Counted from the first letter of the stretch, positions 1-8,018 are shown. The stretch is DNA of 23,384 bases from CAG-791 sp963658695 (GCA_963658695.1 CAVKRN010000030.1:1-23384); one strand, 5' to 3'. Program-made: numbers and translations. Notes: generated by a model not told the origin, from the sequence alone.

Positions 1-62
1 CAACTCCGCCAGGACCCGTCGCGTAGCATTTGAATGACAATCGAAAAAACGGCGAAAAGGCA

Positions 63-91
63 TTGACAAAGGTGAGGAATTTCGGTATAGT
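63..91 (+). promoter_or_regulatory. Sigma-70-type promoter of the tRNA gene
   Basis: TTGACA at 63-68 and TATAGT at 86-91 are separated by 17 bp, a near-consensus housekeeping promoter. Transcription should start near 98, about 30 nt upstream of the mature tRNA. Nothing else is recognisable in 1-62. Confidence 0.85.
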
Positions 92-127
92 AATCTTCGT
101 TGCGAAACAAGTGCTTCGCAGCGATGT

Positions 128-201
128 GTATGTGTAGCTCAGCTGGATAGAGCGTCTGGCTACGGACCAGAAGGTCGCGAGTTCGAATCTTGTCACATAC
201 A
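128..201 (+). tRNA. tRNA-Arg (anticodon ACG)
   Basis: This folds as a full 74-nt cloverleaf. The seven-base acceptor stem GTATGTG (128-134) pairs perfectly with CACATAC (194-200), and A201 is the discriminator base. The D arm begins GCTC. The anticodon stem TCTGG/CCAGA encloses loop CTACGGA, giving anticodon ACG, which is read as ICG for CGU/CGC/CGA arginine codons. The T arm has the TTCGAAT loop (182-188) on a stem with two G-U pairs. The 3' CCA is not encoded, so it must be added after transcription. It stands alone between its own promoter and terminator. Confidence 0.95.
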
Positions 202-205
202 GAGG

Positions 206-239
206 AAGCCTCACACAGGGAACTGTGTGAGGCTTTTTT
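206..239 (+). terminator. Rho-independent terminator of tRNA-Arg
   Basis: A 13-bp perfect stem (206-218 with 223-235) closes a GGAA tetraloop and ends in a run of six T, four nucleotides after the tRNA. Confidence 0.92.
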
Positions 240-282
240 GCGATAACGTGATCACAGCGAAGGTAAACGGTAGCTACCTTCG

Positions 283-960
283 CTATTTCTCGGTTAAAAG
301 CGTAATTCTGGATCCGGAGAAGGTAAGAAGCCCCTCGTCCCGCATTCGGCACAGCTCACGGGAGAGTGCACTTCGGTCTACACATAAAAATTCCGCCAAC
401 TCCGTGCGGTTATAGGGCAGGTGGTAGCAGCCCTTATTATCCGGGATCAAGGTTTGCAGATAAATCTTCAATCGATCCCGCACTCTTTTCTGCGCCAGAA
501 TTTTCACCTTTGTATTGAAAAATAAAAGCTGCTGCGCCATATCCTGGAGAAGATTAGCGGACACCTGCATCCGACAAGGACATCCAATGGTGTTGCCAGA
601 CATCAGTGCGCCAAAGTCCAGGAGCATGACCGTGCAGTCGGAGCTGGCCTCCAGACAAACCGGACTGGTAGTCCAGCCGGTTGCTGCCAGCTCGGAGCCA
701 AACACCTGCCCTTGCTGTAAACGGCAGATATTCACCTGATCGCCATTCTCGTCATAGAAAAATTCTTCTACCGTACCATCCAGCATGATACCGGCCTTAC
801 TGCTGCGCTCACCGTATTCTGTAATGCGCATGCCCCTGTCATAGTGTGCCATCCGAGCGTGAAGGCAGGTAAGGACATCCTGGTATCTGCGCGGTTGGAT
901 ATCGCGGAATACACCACATTTTTGCAAAACAGAATAATACTGCTCGAAACTTTCTTCCAT
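283..960 (-). CDS. Crp/Fnr family transcriptional regulator
   Basis: The 225-residue protein has the Crp/Fnr plan. An N-terminal cyclic-nucleotide-binding-like beta barrel spans about residues 15-120 (GIMLDGTVEEF, GQVFG). A dimerisation helix follows at about 135-170. The C-terminal winged helix-turn-helix lies at about 183-220, with RTELAEFLCVDRSALSREL as the recognition unit. The cysteines are scattered and do not form the N-terminal FNR [4Fe-4S] cluster motif, and the cAMP-binding signature is not recognisable, so the ligand is unknown. Start codon ATG at 960 has only a weak purine-rich ribosome site. It is divergent from the damaged activase gene; in anaerobic Firmicutes such regulators often control redox or fermentation genes, so the activase may have been its target (inference). 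A second Crp/Fnr gene begins at 22995. Confidence 0.92.
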   Translation of the reverse strand: MEESFEQYYSVLQKCGVFRDIQPRRYQDVLTCLHARMAHYDRGMRITEYGERSSKAGIMLDGTVEEFFYDENGDQVNICRLQQGQVFGSELAATGWTTSPVCLEASSDCTVMLLDFGALMSGNTIGCPCRMQVSANLLQDMAQQLLFFNTKVKILAQKRVRDRLKIYLQTLIPDNKGCYHLPYNRTELAEFLCVDRSALSRELCRMRDEGLLTFSGSRITLLTEK

Positions 961-1087
961 CTTGAAGCCATTCCTTCAAATCGTTACTAAATCGATCGTT
1001 GCTGTAACAACGGCACAGAGATCATGCGCATGGTATACTTTGCAATGATATTAGGTAAAACTAATGCAGGTTTGATTATAGAAACAT
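961..1087. promoter_or_regulatory. Divergent intergenic region with imperfect dyads
   Basis: The AT-rich spacer between the Crp/Fnr gene and the activase remnant holds an inverted repeat CGTTG-N6-CAACG at 997-1012 and a wider GTTAC/GTAAC pair (983-1007). These could be autoregulatory sites, but neither is a canonical FNR (TTGAT-N4-ATCAA) or CRP site. TATACC-like and TATAAT-like hexamers occur on the minus strand; I could not choose one promoter. Confidence 0.3.
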
Positions 1088-3556
1088 GTGATAGGTAAGT
1101 CAAACGCCGCGCCTTGGCCGCCTGCCAATTTCAATCGTGAATTTGCCTGCAAGCAGAAGGTTCACGTTGAAAGTATCCCTCGTCTGTCCGGACGATGTGC
1201 GGTATTTGCGAAGACAGATATCATTCATCGTCAGCAGGAAGGTACGTCGATTCCGGATATCCTGCTGGGATTATGTTATGCCATGATTCGCAATTATAAA
1301 GCCACGATTGTGCGGAATCTTCCGGTTTGCAAGCCTGTAGTATTCTGCGGAGGGGTTACGAAGAATGCAGGTGTAATTCGTGCCATACGTGAGATTTTTC
1401 AGCTCCGGGAGGATGAACTGATTGTACCGGAACATGCCTGTTATGAGGCGGCACTCGGGGCAGCGCTTCACGCGCAGGGAGACTACACGGTGGAAGAGCT
1501 GCTGTCTGCACTACGCAGCGCGCAGGCAAACAGCAAGGAATCGGCATACCTGCCTCCGTTGAAGCTGCGGGAAGGAACGAACCTTGCGGAACCGGAGAAG
1601 ACAGAGTGCATTCCGGAGCAGGGATGTGCGCTGGGAATTGACATTGGATCCACCAGCACAGATCTGGTGCTCATAGGAAGTGATGGTACTCTGGTGGATT
1701 TCCAGTACCTTCGAACGGCAGGGAATCCGGAGGGGGCTGTCAGGAAAGGACTTGACCGGATTCGCGAAAAATACGGAGATGTTACCTTTACAGCGGTAGG
1801 CGTCACCGGATCCGGACGCGAACGAATCGGAAAACGGATCGGTGCCGATGCGATACGGGATGAGATTACGGCACAGGCCAAAGGCGCTGCATACTGGGTG
1901 CCGGAGGTGGATACGGTATTTGAGATCGGCGGCCAGGACAGCAAATACATCAGTCTGAAAAACGGCGAGGTTGTTGATTTTCAGATGAACAAAATCTGTG
2001 CCGCAGGAACCGGCTCCTTCGTAGAAGAGCAGTCGGCAAGGATGGGAATACCGCTTGGTGATTTTGGACCATTGGCACTTACAGCGAGGCATCCGGCATT
2101 ACTGGGGGAGCGGTGTACGGTTTTTATTGAGACGGCCATTGCATCTGCTGCGGCGGAGGGGGTATCACAGGCAGAAATTGCGGCAGGCCTGTGTCATTCC
2201 ATCGTACAGAATTATCTGCACAAGGTGGTTGGCTCTAAACCGGTAGGGCAGCATATCGTGCTGCAGGGCGGCGTCGATTACAATCCGGGAATTGTGGCGG
2301 CATTCCAGTCGGCTTATGGGGACAGAGTGCAGGTAAGTCCTTGTTTTTCCATCAGCGGAGCCTTTGGAGCGGCGCTTCTGGCACAGGAAGCCGTTGGTGA
2401 CGGGAACAGCACCTTTACCGGATTTGACGGACCGATGCATCAGGAGGACACAAGGAAAAACGAGGAGATACAGAAGAATATTGCGTTCTATCGGCAGGCA
2501 GATCGGTTGCTTTTGGATGGTTATACCGGGGAAAGAGATCCGGGCAAAAAAACAGTAGGGATTCCATTTGTCCTGATGATCCACAAGTTCTTTCCCATGG
2601 CCAATGCCTTTTTCACATCGCTTGGCTACAACGTGCTTTTGACGGAGCCTACGAGTGAAGATACGATTCGGCTGTCGCAGCAGCTGGCACAGGGCGAAAC
2701 CTGCTATCCGGTGAAGCTGATCTATGGACATATGCAGCAGCTTATTGACCGGAAGGTGGATTATATTTTCCTGCCGACCATTCATACCATGAAGCATGAG
2801 AAAAGCCATGTGAAGCATAACTATGGCTGCGTATATATGCAGACGGCAGCAGTGTCTGTGGCCAGAGCACTGCAGATCGAGAACTATGGGATTGAACTGC
2901 TAAGCCCTGTGTTTGACCTCGATTTTGGCAAGGAGGCCATGGCGGGGGCTATGGTCGGACTGGGTAAAATACTGGGAATTCCCAAGCCGCTTTGTGCCAA
3001 GGCACTTTTGTCCGGAGCAATGGCCGTGCGGCGTCATACCGCTGCCGTGGAGAAAAAGGGGAAGGAGCTTTTATCATCCCTGAAGCCTTCCGACAAGGTG
3101 CTGGTGCTCATTACTCGCAATTACGGCGTGTCAGATCCGATTTTAAACATGGGGATTCCGGAGCTTCTGCTGGAGCGGGGGTATAAGGTGATAACGCTCA
3201 GCCATCTTCCGGCCCATTCACTGGATATTTCCGAAGAATATGAAAATCTGTTCTATCCGTTTGGACAGCACATTATTTCCGGAGCCAAAATCATTGCTGC
3301 CCATCCCAATCTCTATGCCGTTTATCTGACCAATCACGGATGCGGACCGGATACGATGCTGGCACATCTGTTTCGGCAGGAAATGGGGGATAAGCCATAT
3401 CTGCAGATTGAGGTGGATGAGCATTTTTCCAACGTTGGAGTCATTACGCGCATTGAGGCATTTTTGAACAGTCTGCGGCAGCGACCTGCCACAGAGGTGC
3501 CAACGGATCTGGATGCAGAACGGATTGAGATCCGGCTGCTGCCAATGATCTTATAA
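1088..3556 (+). CDS. Truncated 2-hydroxyacyl-CoA dehydratase activase (BadF/BcrA type) with DUF2229 region; probably a pseudogene fragment
   Basis: Intact relatives are about 1,400-residue fusions: two activase ATPase domains, a DUF2229 region and a C-terminal dehydratase-like domain. Such activases reduce 2-hydroxyacyl-CoA dehydratases at the cost of ATP. Here the frame opens at GTG 1088 without a ribosome site. Its first ~29 residues are translated from repeat R1-A. Real homology begins at about residue 30 (PRLSGRCAVF), inside the second half of activase domain I, so that domain has lost its nucleotide-binding DIGS half and its first cluster cysteine. Activase domain II is whole (about 180-435): GIDIGSTST phosphate loop, and cluster cysteines C304 (KICAAGTGSF) and C343 (GERCTVF). 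A DUF2229-like region follows (about 495-720, including GETCYPVK). The frame stops at residue 822, losing about 500 residues of the C-terminal domain; its last part survives out of frame at 3529-3807. A shortened functional activase cannot be excluded. Confidence 0.85.
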   Translation: MIGKSNAAPWPPANFNREFACKQKVHVESIPRLSGRCAVFAKTDIIHRQQEGTSIPDILLGLCYAMIRNYKATIVRNLPVCKPVVFCGGVTKNAGVIRAIREIFQLREDELIVPEHACYEAALGAALHAQGDYTVEELLSALRSAQANSKESAYLPPLKLREGTNLAEPEKTECIPEQGCALGIDIGSTSTDLVLIGSDGTLVDFQYLRTAGNPEGAVRKGLDRIREKYGDVTFTAVGVTGSGRERIGKRIGADAIRDEITAQAKGAAYWVPEVDTVFEIGGQDSKYISLKNGEVVDFQMNKICAAGTGSFVEEQSARMGIPLGDFGPLALTARHPALLGERCTVFIETAIASAAAEGVSQAEIAAGLCHSIVQNYLHKVVGSKPVGQHIVLQGGVDYNPGIVAAFQSAYGDRVQVSPCFSISGAFGAALLAQEAVGDGNSTFTGFDGPMHQEDTRKNEEIQKNIAFYRQADRLLLDGYTGERDPGKKTVGIPFVLMIHKFFPMANAFFTSLGYNVLLTEPTSEDTIRLSQQLAQGETCYPVKLIYGHMQQLIDRKVDYIFLPTIHTMKHEKSHVKHNYGCVYMQTAAVSVARALQIENYGIELLSPVFDLDFGKEAMAGAMVGLGKILGIPKPLCAKALLSGAMAVRRHTAAVEKKGKELLSSLKPSDKVLVLITRNYGVSDPILNMGIPELLLERGYKVITLSHLPAHSLDISEEYENLFYPFGQHIISGAKIIAAHPNLYAVYLTNHGCGPDTMLAHLFRQEMGDKPYLQIEVDEHFSNVGVITRIEAFLNSLRQRPATEVPTDLDAERIEIRLLPMIL
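1120..1173 (+). repeat. R1-A: truncated copy of palindromic repeat family R1
   Basis: Positions 1121-1173 match 13378-13430 without gaps, 44 of 53 bases identical by hand alignment. The left terminal motif (CCTGCC-AATTTC) is present. The right terminal motif GGCAGGT found in the other two copies is missing, because the sequence switches directly to activase coding sequence after TTGAAAG (1167-1173). Confidence 0.75.
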
Positions 3557-3807
3557 AGACGGCACAGCAGACACTGCCGCAGTTTGCAGGAGGAAACGGA
3601 CGCTATCGCTTTGCAAAGGCGGTGGAAATGTCCGGCTGCCTGCAGGGCATTTTGATGCTGGCGCCTCGCTATGAGAACACGGCAATGATTCTGGAAATGC
3701 GGGGTTTGAAGGAGGCCTGCAAGGCACCGGTATTTGAGATGTCGATGGATAATGACTGGGATGAAGCAGCATGGGGGCGGCTGCGTTCGTTTTTATACTA
3801 CATATAG
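3529..3807 (+). pseudogene. C-terminal remnant of the dehydratase-like domain, out of frame with the upstream activase
   Basis: This frame is open from just after a TGA at 3526-3528 to TAG at 3807, and it is shifted relative to the activase frame that ends at 3556. It encodes GGNGRYRFAKAVEMSG, LAPRYENTAMIL and a terminal DWDEAAWGRLRSFLYYI. That resembles the extreme C-terminus of long activase/dehydratase fusion proteins (recognised from memory of the family). There is no credible start; the GTG at 3622 lacks a good ribosome site and lies inside the conserved block. The simplest reading is that an internal deletion of roughly 1.2-1.5 kb removed most of the C-terminal domain and shifted the frame. 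Confidence 0.65.
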
Positions 3808-3812
3808 CTAAA

Positions 3813-3837
3813 GAAATGCTGATTTAATCAGCATTTC
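3813..3837. terminator. Hairpin between convergent genes, weak terminator
   Basis: A perfect 10-bp stem GAAATGCTGA/TCAGCATTTC with a 5-nt loop lies between the convergent activase remnant and the phosphoesterase gene. Only a short T run follows on the minus strand (TTTC then TTT), so termination would be weak. It may serve both directions. Confidence 0.5.
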
Positions 3838-3854
3838 CCTAACTATTCAGAACC

Positions 3855-4376
3855 CTATTCGCAAAACCGCTGCTGCGCAGCTTTCCCTTTGCTCAGATAA
3901 CGTATCTGTGCCTTTACAAGATCACCTTGTTCGTTGGTTTCCATTACAGCGTAGGAGGGTTGATATCCTGCCTGCCGAGGATATCCGAGGCTTCCGGGAT
4001 TTAAAAGGAGAATGCCATTCTTGGAGGTTTCCAGGAGCGGAACATGTGTGTGACCGAAAATGGCGATCTGACAATGCCGCATACGGGCCTCTCGCTCAAT
4101 GGCGGCTGTGGATAGATACACCTGATAGAGATGCCCGTGGGCGACGAAGGCTCTTTGATTGCCGACGGGCACTAAAAGAGTGCGGGGGGCGAGCGTAGCG
4201 TGGTCGTTGTTGCCGGCAACGTAGAGAATAGGCATGCCGGCAATGCGGGAGAACTCATCCTCGGAACCTTCTGCATCGCCGGCGTGAATGATCATATCAA
4301 CGGGAGCCTCTTTCTCCATGACGCGGACAAACTGCTCATCCCTGCGATGTGTGTCGCTGATGATGAGAATTTTCAT
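3855..4376 (-). CDS. yfcE: YfcE/MJ0936-family metallophosphoesterase
   Basis: The 173-residue protein has all signature blocks of the small calcineurin-like phosphodiesterases: SDTH near residue 7, HAGDAEG near 31, GNND near 55, VAHGH near 78 and GHTH near 108. These Asp, Asn and His residues bind the dinuclear metal centre. Family members hydrolyse phosphodiesters, and the physiological substrate is usually unknown. The length is normal and there is no signal peptide, so it is cytoplasmic. Its ATG overlaps the stop of the upstream rdgB gene by 4 nt (ATGA), showing translational coupling in an operon. The pair rdgB-yfcE is a common Firmicutes arrangement. Confidence 0.93.
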   Translation of the reverse strand: MKILIISDTHRRDEQFVRVMEKEAPVDMIIHAGDAEGSEDEFSRIAGMPILYVAGNNDHATLAPRTLLVPVGNQRAFVAHGHLYQVYLSTAAIEREARMRHCQIAIFGHTHVPLLETSKNGILLLNPGSLGYPRQAGYQPSYAVMETNEQGDLVKAQIRYLSKGKAAQQRFCE

Positions 4377-5059
4377 GAGGCAAGCACTTTCTGCAGAGTA
4401 TCCATCATGCTGCGGAGTGCCTTACCGCGGTGGGAAATGGCATTTTTTTCTTCATCGGTAAGCTCGGCACTGGTCTTTCCAAGCTCCGGAAGATAGAAAA
4501 ACGGATCATACCCAAAGCCGTGCTGACCGCGGATGGAGTCTGCGATCTCACCCTCCATGGCAGCCGTTACGACACATTCCTCCAGATGTTCTTTACCATC
4601 CGGATCGGTGGCACCTGCAGATGCCGAAAGGGACGGATAGACCGCGGCACAGGCGCAGACAAAGCGTGCGCTGCGCTCAGGGCCGAAGAAACCGTCCAGC
4701 CGATTTAAAATATAACCCATTTTCTCGGGATAGGAGGTGTCTCTTCCAAGATACCTTGCGGACAAAATGCCGGGAGCACCGTCCAGTGCATCCACCACCA
4801 GTCCGGAATCATCGGACAGAACGAAGGTCGGAATATTCGGATCTAGGGGAGCCGAAATGGGCTTGGCAAAGAGAAACTCGGCGGCAGCTCTTGCTTTGAT
4901 GAGGGCATTTTCCTCAAAGGTGGTTCCATTTTCCTCCGGGTCGGAAGAAATGCCGACCTCCCGCATGCTGAAAACGGTCAGCTCAGGATCGTTTAAAATC
5001 TCCCGGATTTCCCGTACCTTATCCGGATTGCCGGTTGCAAATACAAGCTGCATCCTCAT
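4373..5059 (-). CDS. rdgB: XTP/dITP diphosphatase, RdgB/HAM1 family
   Basis: This house-cleaning enzyme hydrolyses dITP, XTP and ITP to the monophosphates, keeping deaminated purines out of DNA and RNA. Family marks are visible: FATGNPDKVREI at the N-terminus (substrate-binding Thr/Asn and Lys), the SDDSGL metal-binding loop, GAPGILSARY, and HGFGYDPFF with a C-terminal SHRGKAL. Length from this start is 228 residues; an insert of about 15 residues (around LSASAGATDPDGKEHLE) makes it slightly longer than typical. A frame extension to 5086 exists, but AGAAAGG lies 8-9 nt before the ATG at 5059, which I prefer. It is followed with overlap by the phosphoesterase gene. Confidence 0.93.
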   Translation of the reverse strand: MRMQLVFATGNPDKVREIREILNDPELTVFSMREVGISSDPEENGTTFEENALIKARAAAEFLFAKPISAPLDPNIPTFVLSDDSGLVVDALDGAPGILSARYLGRDTSYPEKMGYILNRLDGFFGPERSARFVCACAAVYPSLSASAGATDPDGKEHLEECVVTAAMEGEIADSIRGQHGFGYDPFFYLPELGKTSAELTDEEKNAISHRGKALRSMMDTLQKVLAS

Positions 5060-5131
5060 ATAACAAAGCCTTTCTGTAAACTCCATTTGGGACTTTGGAT
5101 AGTTACAAGTGTGTATGGATCGTCAATCTCT

Positions 5132-6295
5132 TTAACGGCGCTGGTTGCTTCCTGGCTTGGGACCCGGGAACATGTAAAAATAGGTCTTAATCATGCCATT
5201 ATAGATTTTCCGGTTCTTCTGTGATTTCAGATTCAGTGCCTTCTCTGCGTCGGCGTAGGAGGTGATCACATACATGGACCAGGAGGATAGCGCTTTGTAG
5301 CGCTCACCAAGAGTTCGGTATAAGCTGATTAACTCCTGTGCCTGTTCTTTCTCGCCTTCCAGACGCTCACCGTAGGGCGGGTTCGTAATGATAAAGCCGT
5401 AAGAACGGGGGTGTGAGAGCTCACTGACCGGTCGCACCTGGAAGTGAATCAGATGATCCACGCCGGCCAGCTTGGCATTTTCCCGTGCGGCATAAATGGC
5501 GTCCCGGTCGATATCGTATCCCTGAAGATCACAGGATACACCGGTATCAATTTCTTCCCGCAGCTCTTCGCGGACATCTTTCCAGGAGGCGGCAGGGATC
5601 AGATTGGTCCAGGACTCAGAGGTAAAGCTCCTGGTAAGGCCCGGCGCAATGTGCGCACTGAGCATAGCGGCCTCAATAAGAAACGTTCCGGATCCGCAGA
5701 ATGGGTCCACCAGAGTCCGCCCCGGCTTCCACGGGGTTAGCTGGATCAGACCGGCTGCGAGATTCTCAGCGATGGGAGCAGCCACCTTATATTTGCGGTA
5801 GCCGCGCTTGTGAAGGGATTCCCCGGTCGTGTCGATGGCAACCGTCACCTGATCCTTTTTAAGAAATACGCGGACCGGATAAGGATTTCCGGTTTCCGGA
5901 AACTGCGTCAGACCGTAGTGCTGGGACATGCGGGAAACCATGGCCTTCTTCATGACGGACTGAATGTCCGAAGGAGAAAACAGCTTGGATTTTACACTGG
6001 ACGCCTTGGTCACCCAGAATTTTGCATCGGAAGGAAGGTACGATTCCCAGGAGATTGCTTTGGTACCCTGAAAGAGATCCTCAAAGGATTCGGCATGAAA
6101 GGAGCCAACCTTTAAAAGGACACGCTCTGCCACGCGAAGTGAGAGATTGGCGCGAACAATGGCGTCCATGTCACCTTCGAAGCTGACACGGCCGTCATCC
6201 ACCTCGGTAATCTCATACCCAAGATCATAGATTTCATTTTTAACAACGCTCTCTAATCCAAAATGGCAGGGAGCAATCAATTCGTAAGTTTGCAT
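5132..6295 (-). CDS. THUMP domain class I SAM-dependent RNA methyltransferase (RlmL N-terminal / YpsC type)
   Basis: A 387-residue protein of the family that makes N2-methylguanosine in 23S rRNA (RlmL-type). A ferredoxin-like/THUMP RNA-binding region covers about residues 40-160. The Rossmann methyltransferase domain follows, with SAM-binding motif I DPFCGSGTFLIEA at 197-209 and the catalytic NPPYGERL at 305-312, typical of amino-directed N-methyltransferases. I start at the ATG at 6295 (MQTYELIAPCHFGLE), where family similarity begins. The upstream GTG at 6331 lies inside repeat R1-C. No Shine-Dalgarno is visible before 6295, and a TATAAT box lies only 6 nt upstream, so a leaderless mRNA is possible. 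It heads the methyltransferase-rdgB-yfcE group, 72 nt before rdgB. Confidence 0.9.
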   Translation of the reverse strand: MQTYELIAPCHFGLESVVKNEIYDLGYEITEVDDGRVSFEGDMDAIVRANLSLRVAERVLLKVGSFHAESFEDLFQGTKAISWESYLPSDAKFWVTKASSVKSKLFSPSDIQSVMKKAMVSRMSQHYGLTQFPETGNPYPVRVFLKKDQVTVAIDTTGESLHKRGYRKYKVAAPIAENLAAGLIQLTPWKPGRTLVDPFCGSGTFLIEAAMLSAHIAPGLTRSFTSESWTNLIPAASWKDVREELREEIDTGVSCDLQGYDIDRDAIYAARENAKLAGVDHLIHFQVRPVSELSHPRSYGFIITNPPYGERLEGEKEQAQELISLYRTLGERYKALSSWSMYVITSYADAEKALNLKSQKNRKIYNGMIKTYFYMFPGPKPGSNQRR

Positions 6296-6301
6296 AAGCG
6301 T

Positions 6302-6307
6302 ATTATA
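6302..6307 (-). promoter_or_regulatory. Possible -10 box of the methyltransferase operon
   Basis: TATAAT on the minus strand is separated by only six bases from the ATG at 6295. The matching -35 position falls in the end of repeat R1-C (TGGCAG, poor match). If used, the transcript would begin at or next to the start codon. Confidence 0.35.
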
Positions 6308-6322
6308 TAGTATCTGTTTGGC

Positions 6323-6447
6323 ACCTGCCACATTTCCATGTGAACCTTCTGTTTACAGCCAAATTCACGGCTGCTGTACAGACGCTCGCCACTGTGTCGC
6401 TTGGCTGGCGAGTGAACCGTTACAATTCACATTGAAATACGGCAGGT
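6323..6447. repeat. R1-C: full-length 125-bp copy of palindromic repeat family R1
   Basis: The element begins with ACCTGCC (6323-6329) and ends with GGCAGGT (6441-6447). The inverted similarity extends inward: ACCTGCC-N2-ATTTC-N-ATGTGAA on the left matches the reverse complement of TTCACATTGAAATACGGCAGGT on the right. It lies in reverse orientation to R1-B and shares GAACCTTC..CAG..AA.TTCA with its reverse complement. A central insert not present in R1-B holds a 7-bp hairpin CTCGCCA/TGGCGAG. It fills most of the space between the methyltransferase start and the gdhA terminator. No ORF or transposase. Confidence 0.75.
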
Positions 6448-6463
6448 TCTGAATAACTACACG

Positions 6464-6496
6464 AAAAAAGGGAAATCCTCTGGCCGAGGATTCCCC
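6464..6496 (-). terminator. Rho-independent terminator of gdhA
   Basis: On the minus strand an 11-bp stem (GGGGAATCCTC with GAGGATTTCCC, 6496-6470, one G-T pair) with a 5-nt loop is followed by six T (6469-6464). It lies 32 nt after the gdhA stop. Confidence 0.92.
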
Positions 6497-6528
6497 TTCC
6501 ACAATGGTTTAGATGATGCCTGACGGAA

Positions 6529-7875
6529 TCAGACGTTGCCCTGTGCGAGCATAGCATCTGCAACCTTCTCGAAGCCGGCAATGTTGGCGCCGGTTACAAA
6601 GTCGCCCTCGTGGCCATATCTGGCTGCAGCGGATGCAACCTTGTTGTAGATACCGGTCATGATGTCCTTCAGCTTGGCATCCACTTCCTCGAAGGTCCAG
6701 GAAAGACGCTCGGAGTTCTGGCTCATTTCAAGAGCAGAAACAGCTACGCCGCCGGCATTGGCTGCCTTTGCGGGCATATAGAGGAAGCCGCTCTCCTTAC
6801 GAGCCTTGTCATAAAGATCAATGGCGTCTGCATCGGAAGGCATGTTAGCGCCTTCGCAAACACACCAGCAGCCGTTGGCGATGAGCGTCTTAGCCTCTTC
6901 GCCGTTGATTTCGTTCTGTGTAGCGCAGGGAAGAGCAATGTCGCACTTTACGCCCCAAGGCTTCTGGCCCTCAAAATACTGAGCGGATGCAACCTTCTCT
7001 GCGTACTCTTTGATTCTTCCGCGGTGGCCATTCTTGATATCCATAACAACATCCAGCTTGATGCCTTCCGGATCATATACATAGCCATTGGAATCGGAGC
7101 AGGTAACCGGCTTTGCGCCGAGCTGCTGGAGTTTCTGGATGGCATACTGTGCCACATTTCCGGAGCCGGAGACAACAACGGTCTTGCCCTCCAGAGACTT
7201 TCCGGCGCCCTTTACAACCTCATCGGTAATGTACACAAGGCCATATCCGGTTGCCTCGGGTCTAGCCAAAGATCCGCCGAAGCTCAGACCTTTACCGGTC
7301 AGAACACCTTCATAGAGGCCGGTGATTCTCTTGTACTGCCCGTACAGGTAACCAATCTCGCGTCCGCCGACACCGATATCACCGGCAGGAACATCAATGT
7401 TGGCACCGATGTACTTGCAAAGCTCGGTCATGAAGCTCTGGCAGAAGCGCATAACCTCTGCATCGGACTTGCCCTTCGGATCAAAATCAGAGCCGCCTTT
7501 ACCGCCGCCGATCGGAAGGCCGGTCAGAGAGTTCTTGAAGATCTGCTCAAAGCCGAGGAACTTCAGAATGGACTGGTTTACGGACGGGTGGAAACGAAGA
7601 CCTCCCTTGTACGGTCCGATTGCAGAGCTGAACTGTACGCGGTAGCCAAGGTTTACCTGCTGCTTGCCGGCATCATCAACCCACGGTACACGGAATGTGA
7701 TGATTCGCTCCGGCTCAACCAGACGCTCCAGAAGAGAGTTCTTGCGGTAAAGCTCTTCATTGGCCTCGGCAATGGGAGCAATGGTCTCGAGGACTCTCTT
7801 GGCGGCCTCAAGAAATTCGGGTTCATATGCATGCTTCTTCTCAAGCTGTGCATATACCTCTTCAACGTATGACAT
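6529..7875 (-). CDS. gdhA: NADP-type glutamate dehydrogenase
   Basis: Catalyses reversible reductive amination of 2-oxoglutarate with ammonia to L-glutamate. The 448-residue length is normal for the hexameric small GDH class. Substrate-site blocks are present: PYKGGLRFHP (K90), K114, the catalytic lysine in PIGGGKGGSDFDPKGKSD (K126) and DVPAGDIGVGGREIG (D166). The Rossmann domain starts at about residue 232 with VVVSGSGNVAQYA. A strong AGGAGGAAGGAACT site precedes the ATG at 7875. It has its own promoter (7960-7988) and terminator. It lies next to the ammonia-using AsnA, suggesting a nitrogen-assimilation neighbourhood. Cofactor preference (NADP over NAD) is assumed from overall resemblance to the clostridial NADP enzymes. 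Confidence 0.97.
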   Translation of the reverse strand: MSYVEEVYAQLEKKHAYEPEFLEAAKRVLETIAPIAEANEELYRKNSLLERLVEPERIITFRVPWVDDAGKQQVNLGYRVQFSSAIGPYKGGLRFHPSVNQSILKFLGFEQIFKNSLTGLPIGGGKGGSDFDPKGKSDAEVMRFCQSFMTELCKYIGANIDVPAGDIGVGGREIGYLYGQYKRITGLYEGVLTGKGLSFGGSLARPEATGYGLVYITDEVVKGAGKSLEGKTVVVSGSGNVAQYAIQKLQQLGAKPVTCSDSNGYVYDPEGIKLDVVMDIKNGHRGRIKEYAEKVASAQYFEGQKPWGVKCDIALPCATQNEINGEEAKTLIANGCWCVCEGANMPSDADAIDLYDKARKESGFLYMPAKAANAGGVAVSALEMSQNSERLSWTFEEVDAKLKDIMTGIYNKVASAAARYGHEGDFVTGANIAGFEKVADAMLAQGNV

Positions 7876-7959
7876 AGTTCCTTCCTCCTATTTCATTCGT
7901 GATGTGAAATAACAACAATGGGCATCTATTCTGTATAAATGTATACAAAATACCCCTGT

Positions 7960-7988
7960 ATTATACGAAGGATAAACAGGTGATACAA
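7960..7988 (-). promoter_or_regulatory. gdhA promoter
   Basis: On the minus strand TTGTAT (7988-7983) and a perfect TATAAT (7965-7960) are spaced by 17 bp, giving a leader of about 80 nt before gdhA. The leader contains short AT-rich inverted sequences (GTATAC, TTTATAC), not a recognised riboswitch. Confidence 0.75.
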
Positions 7989-8018
7989 GGAAAAAATCAG
8001 CGCACGTCAACTATTGAA

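Noticed and set aside
257..283. Hairpin GCGAAGGTA/TACCTTCGC after the first Crp/Fnr gene as a terminator
   Set aside because: It overlaps the stop codon region and has no T run on the minus strand.
6610..7872. 420-codon open frame on the plus strand opposite gdhA
   Set aside because: Complete antisense shadow of a well-conserved enzyme gene; no ribosome site and no recognisable domain.
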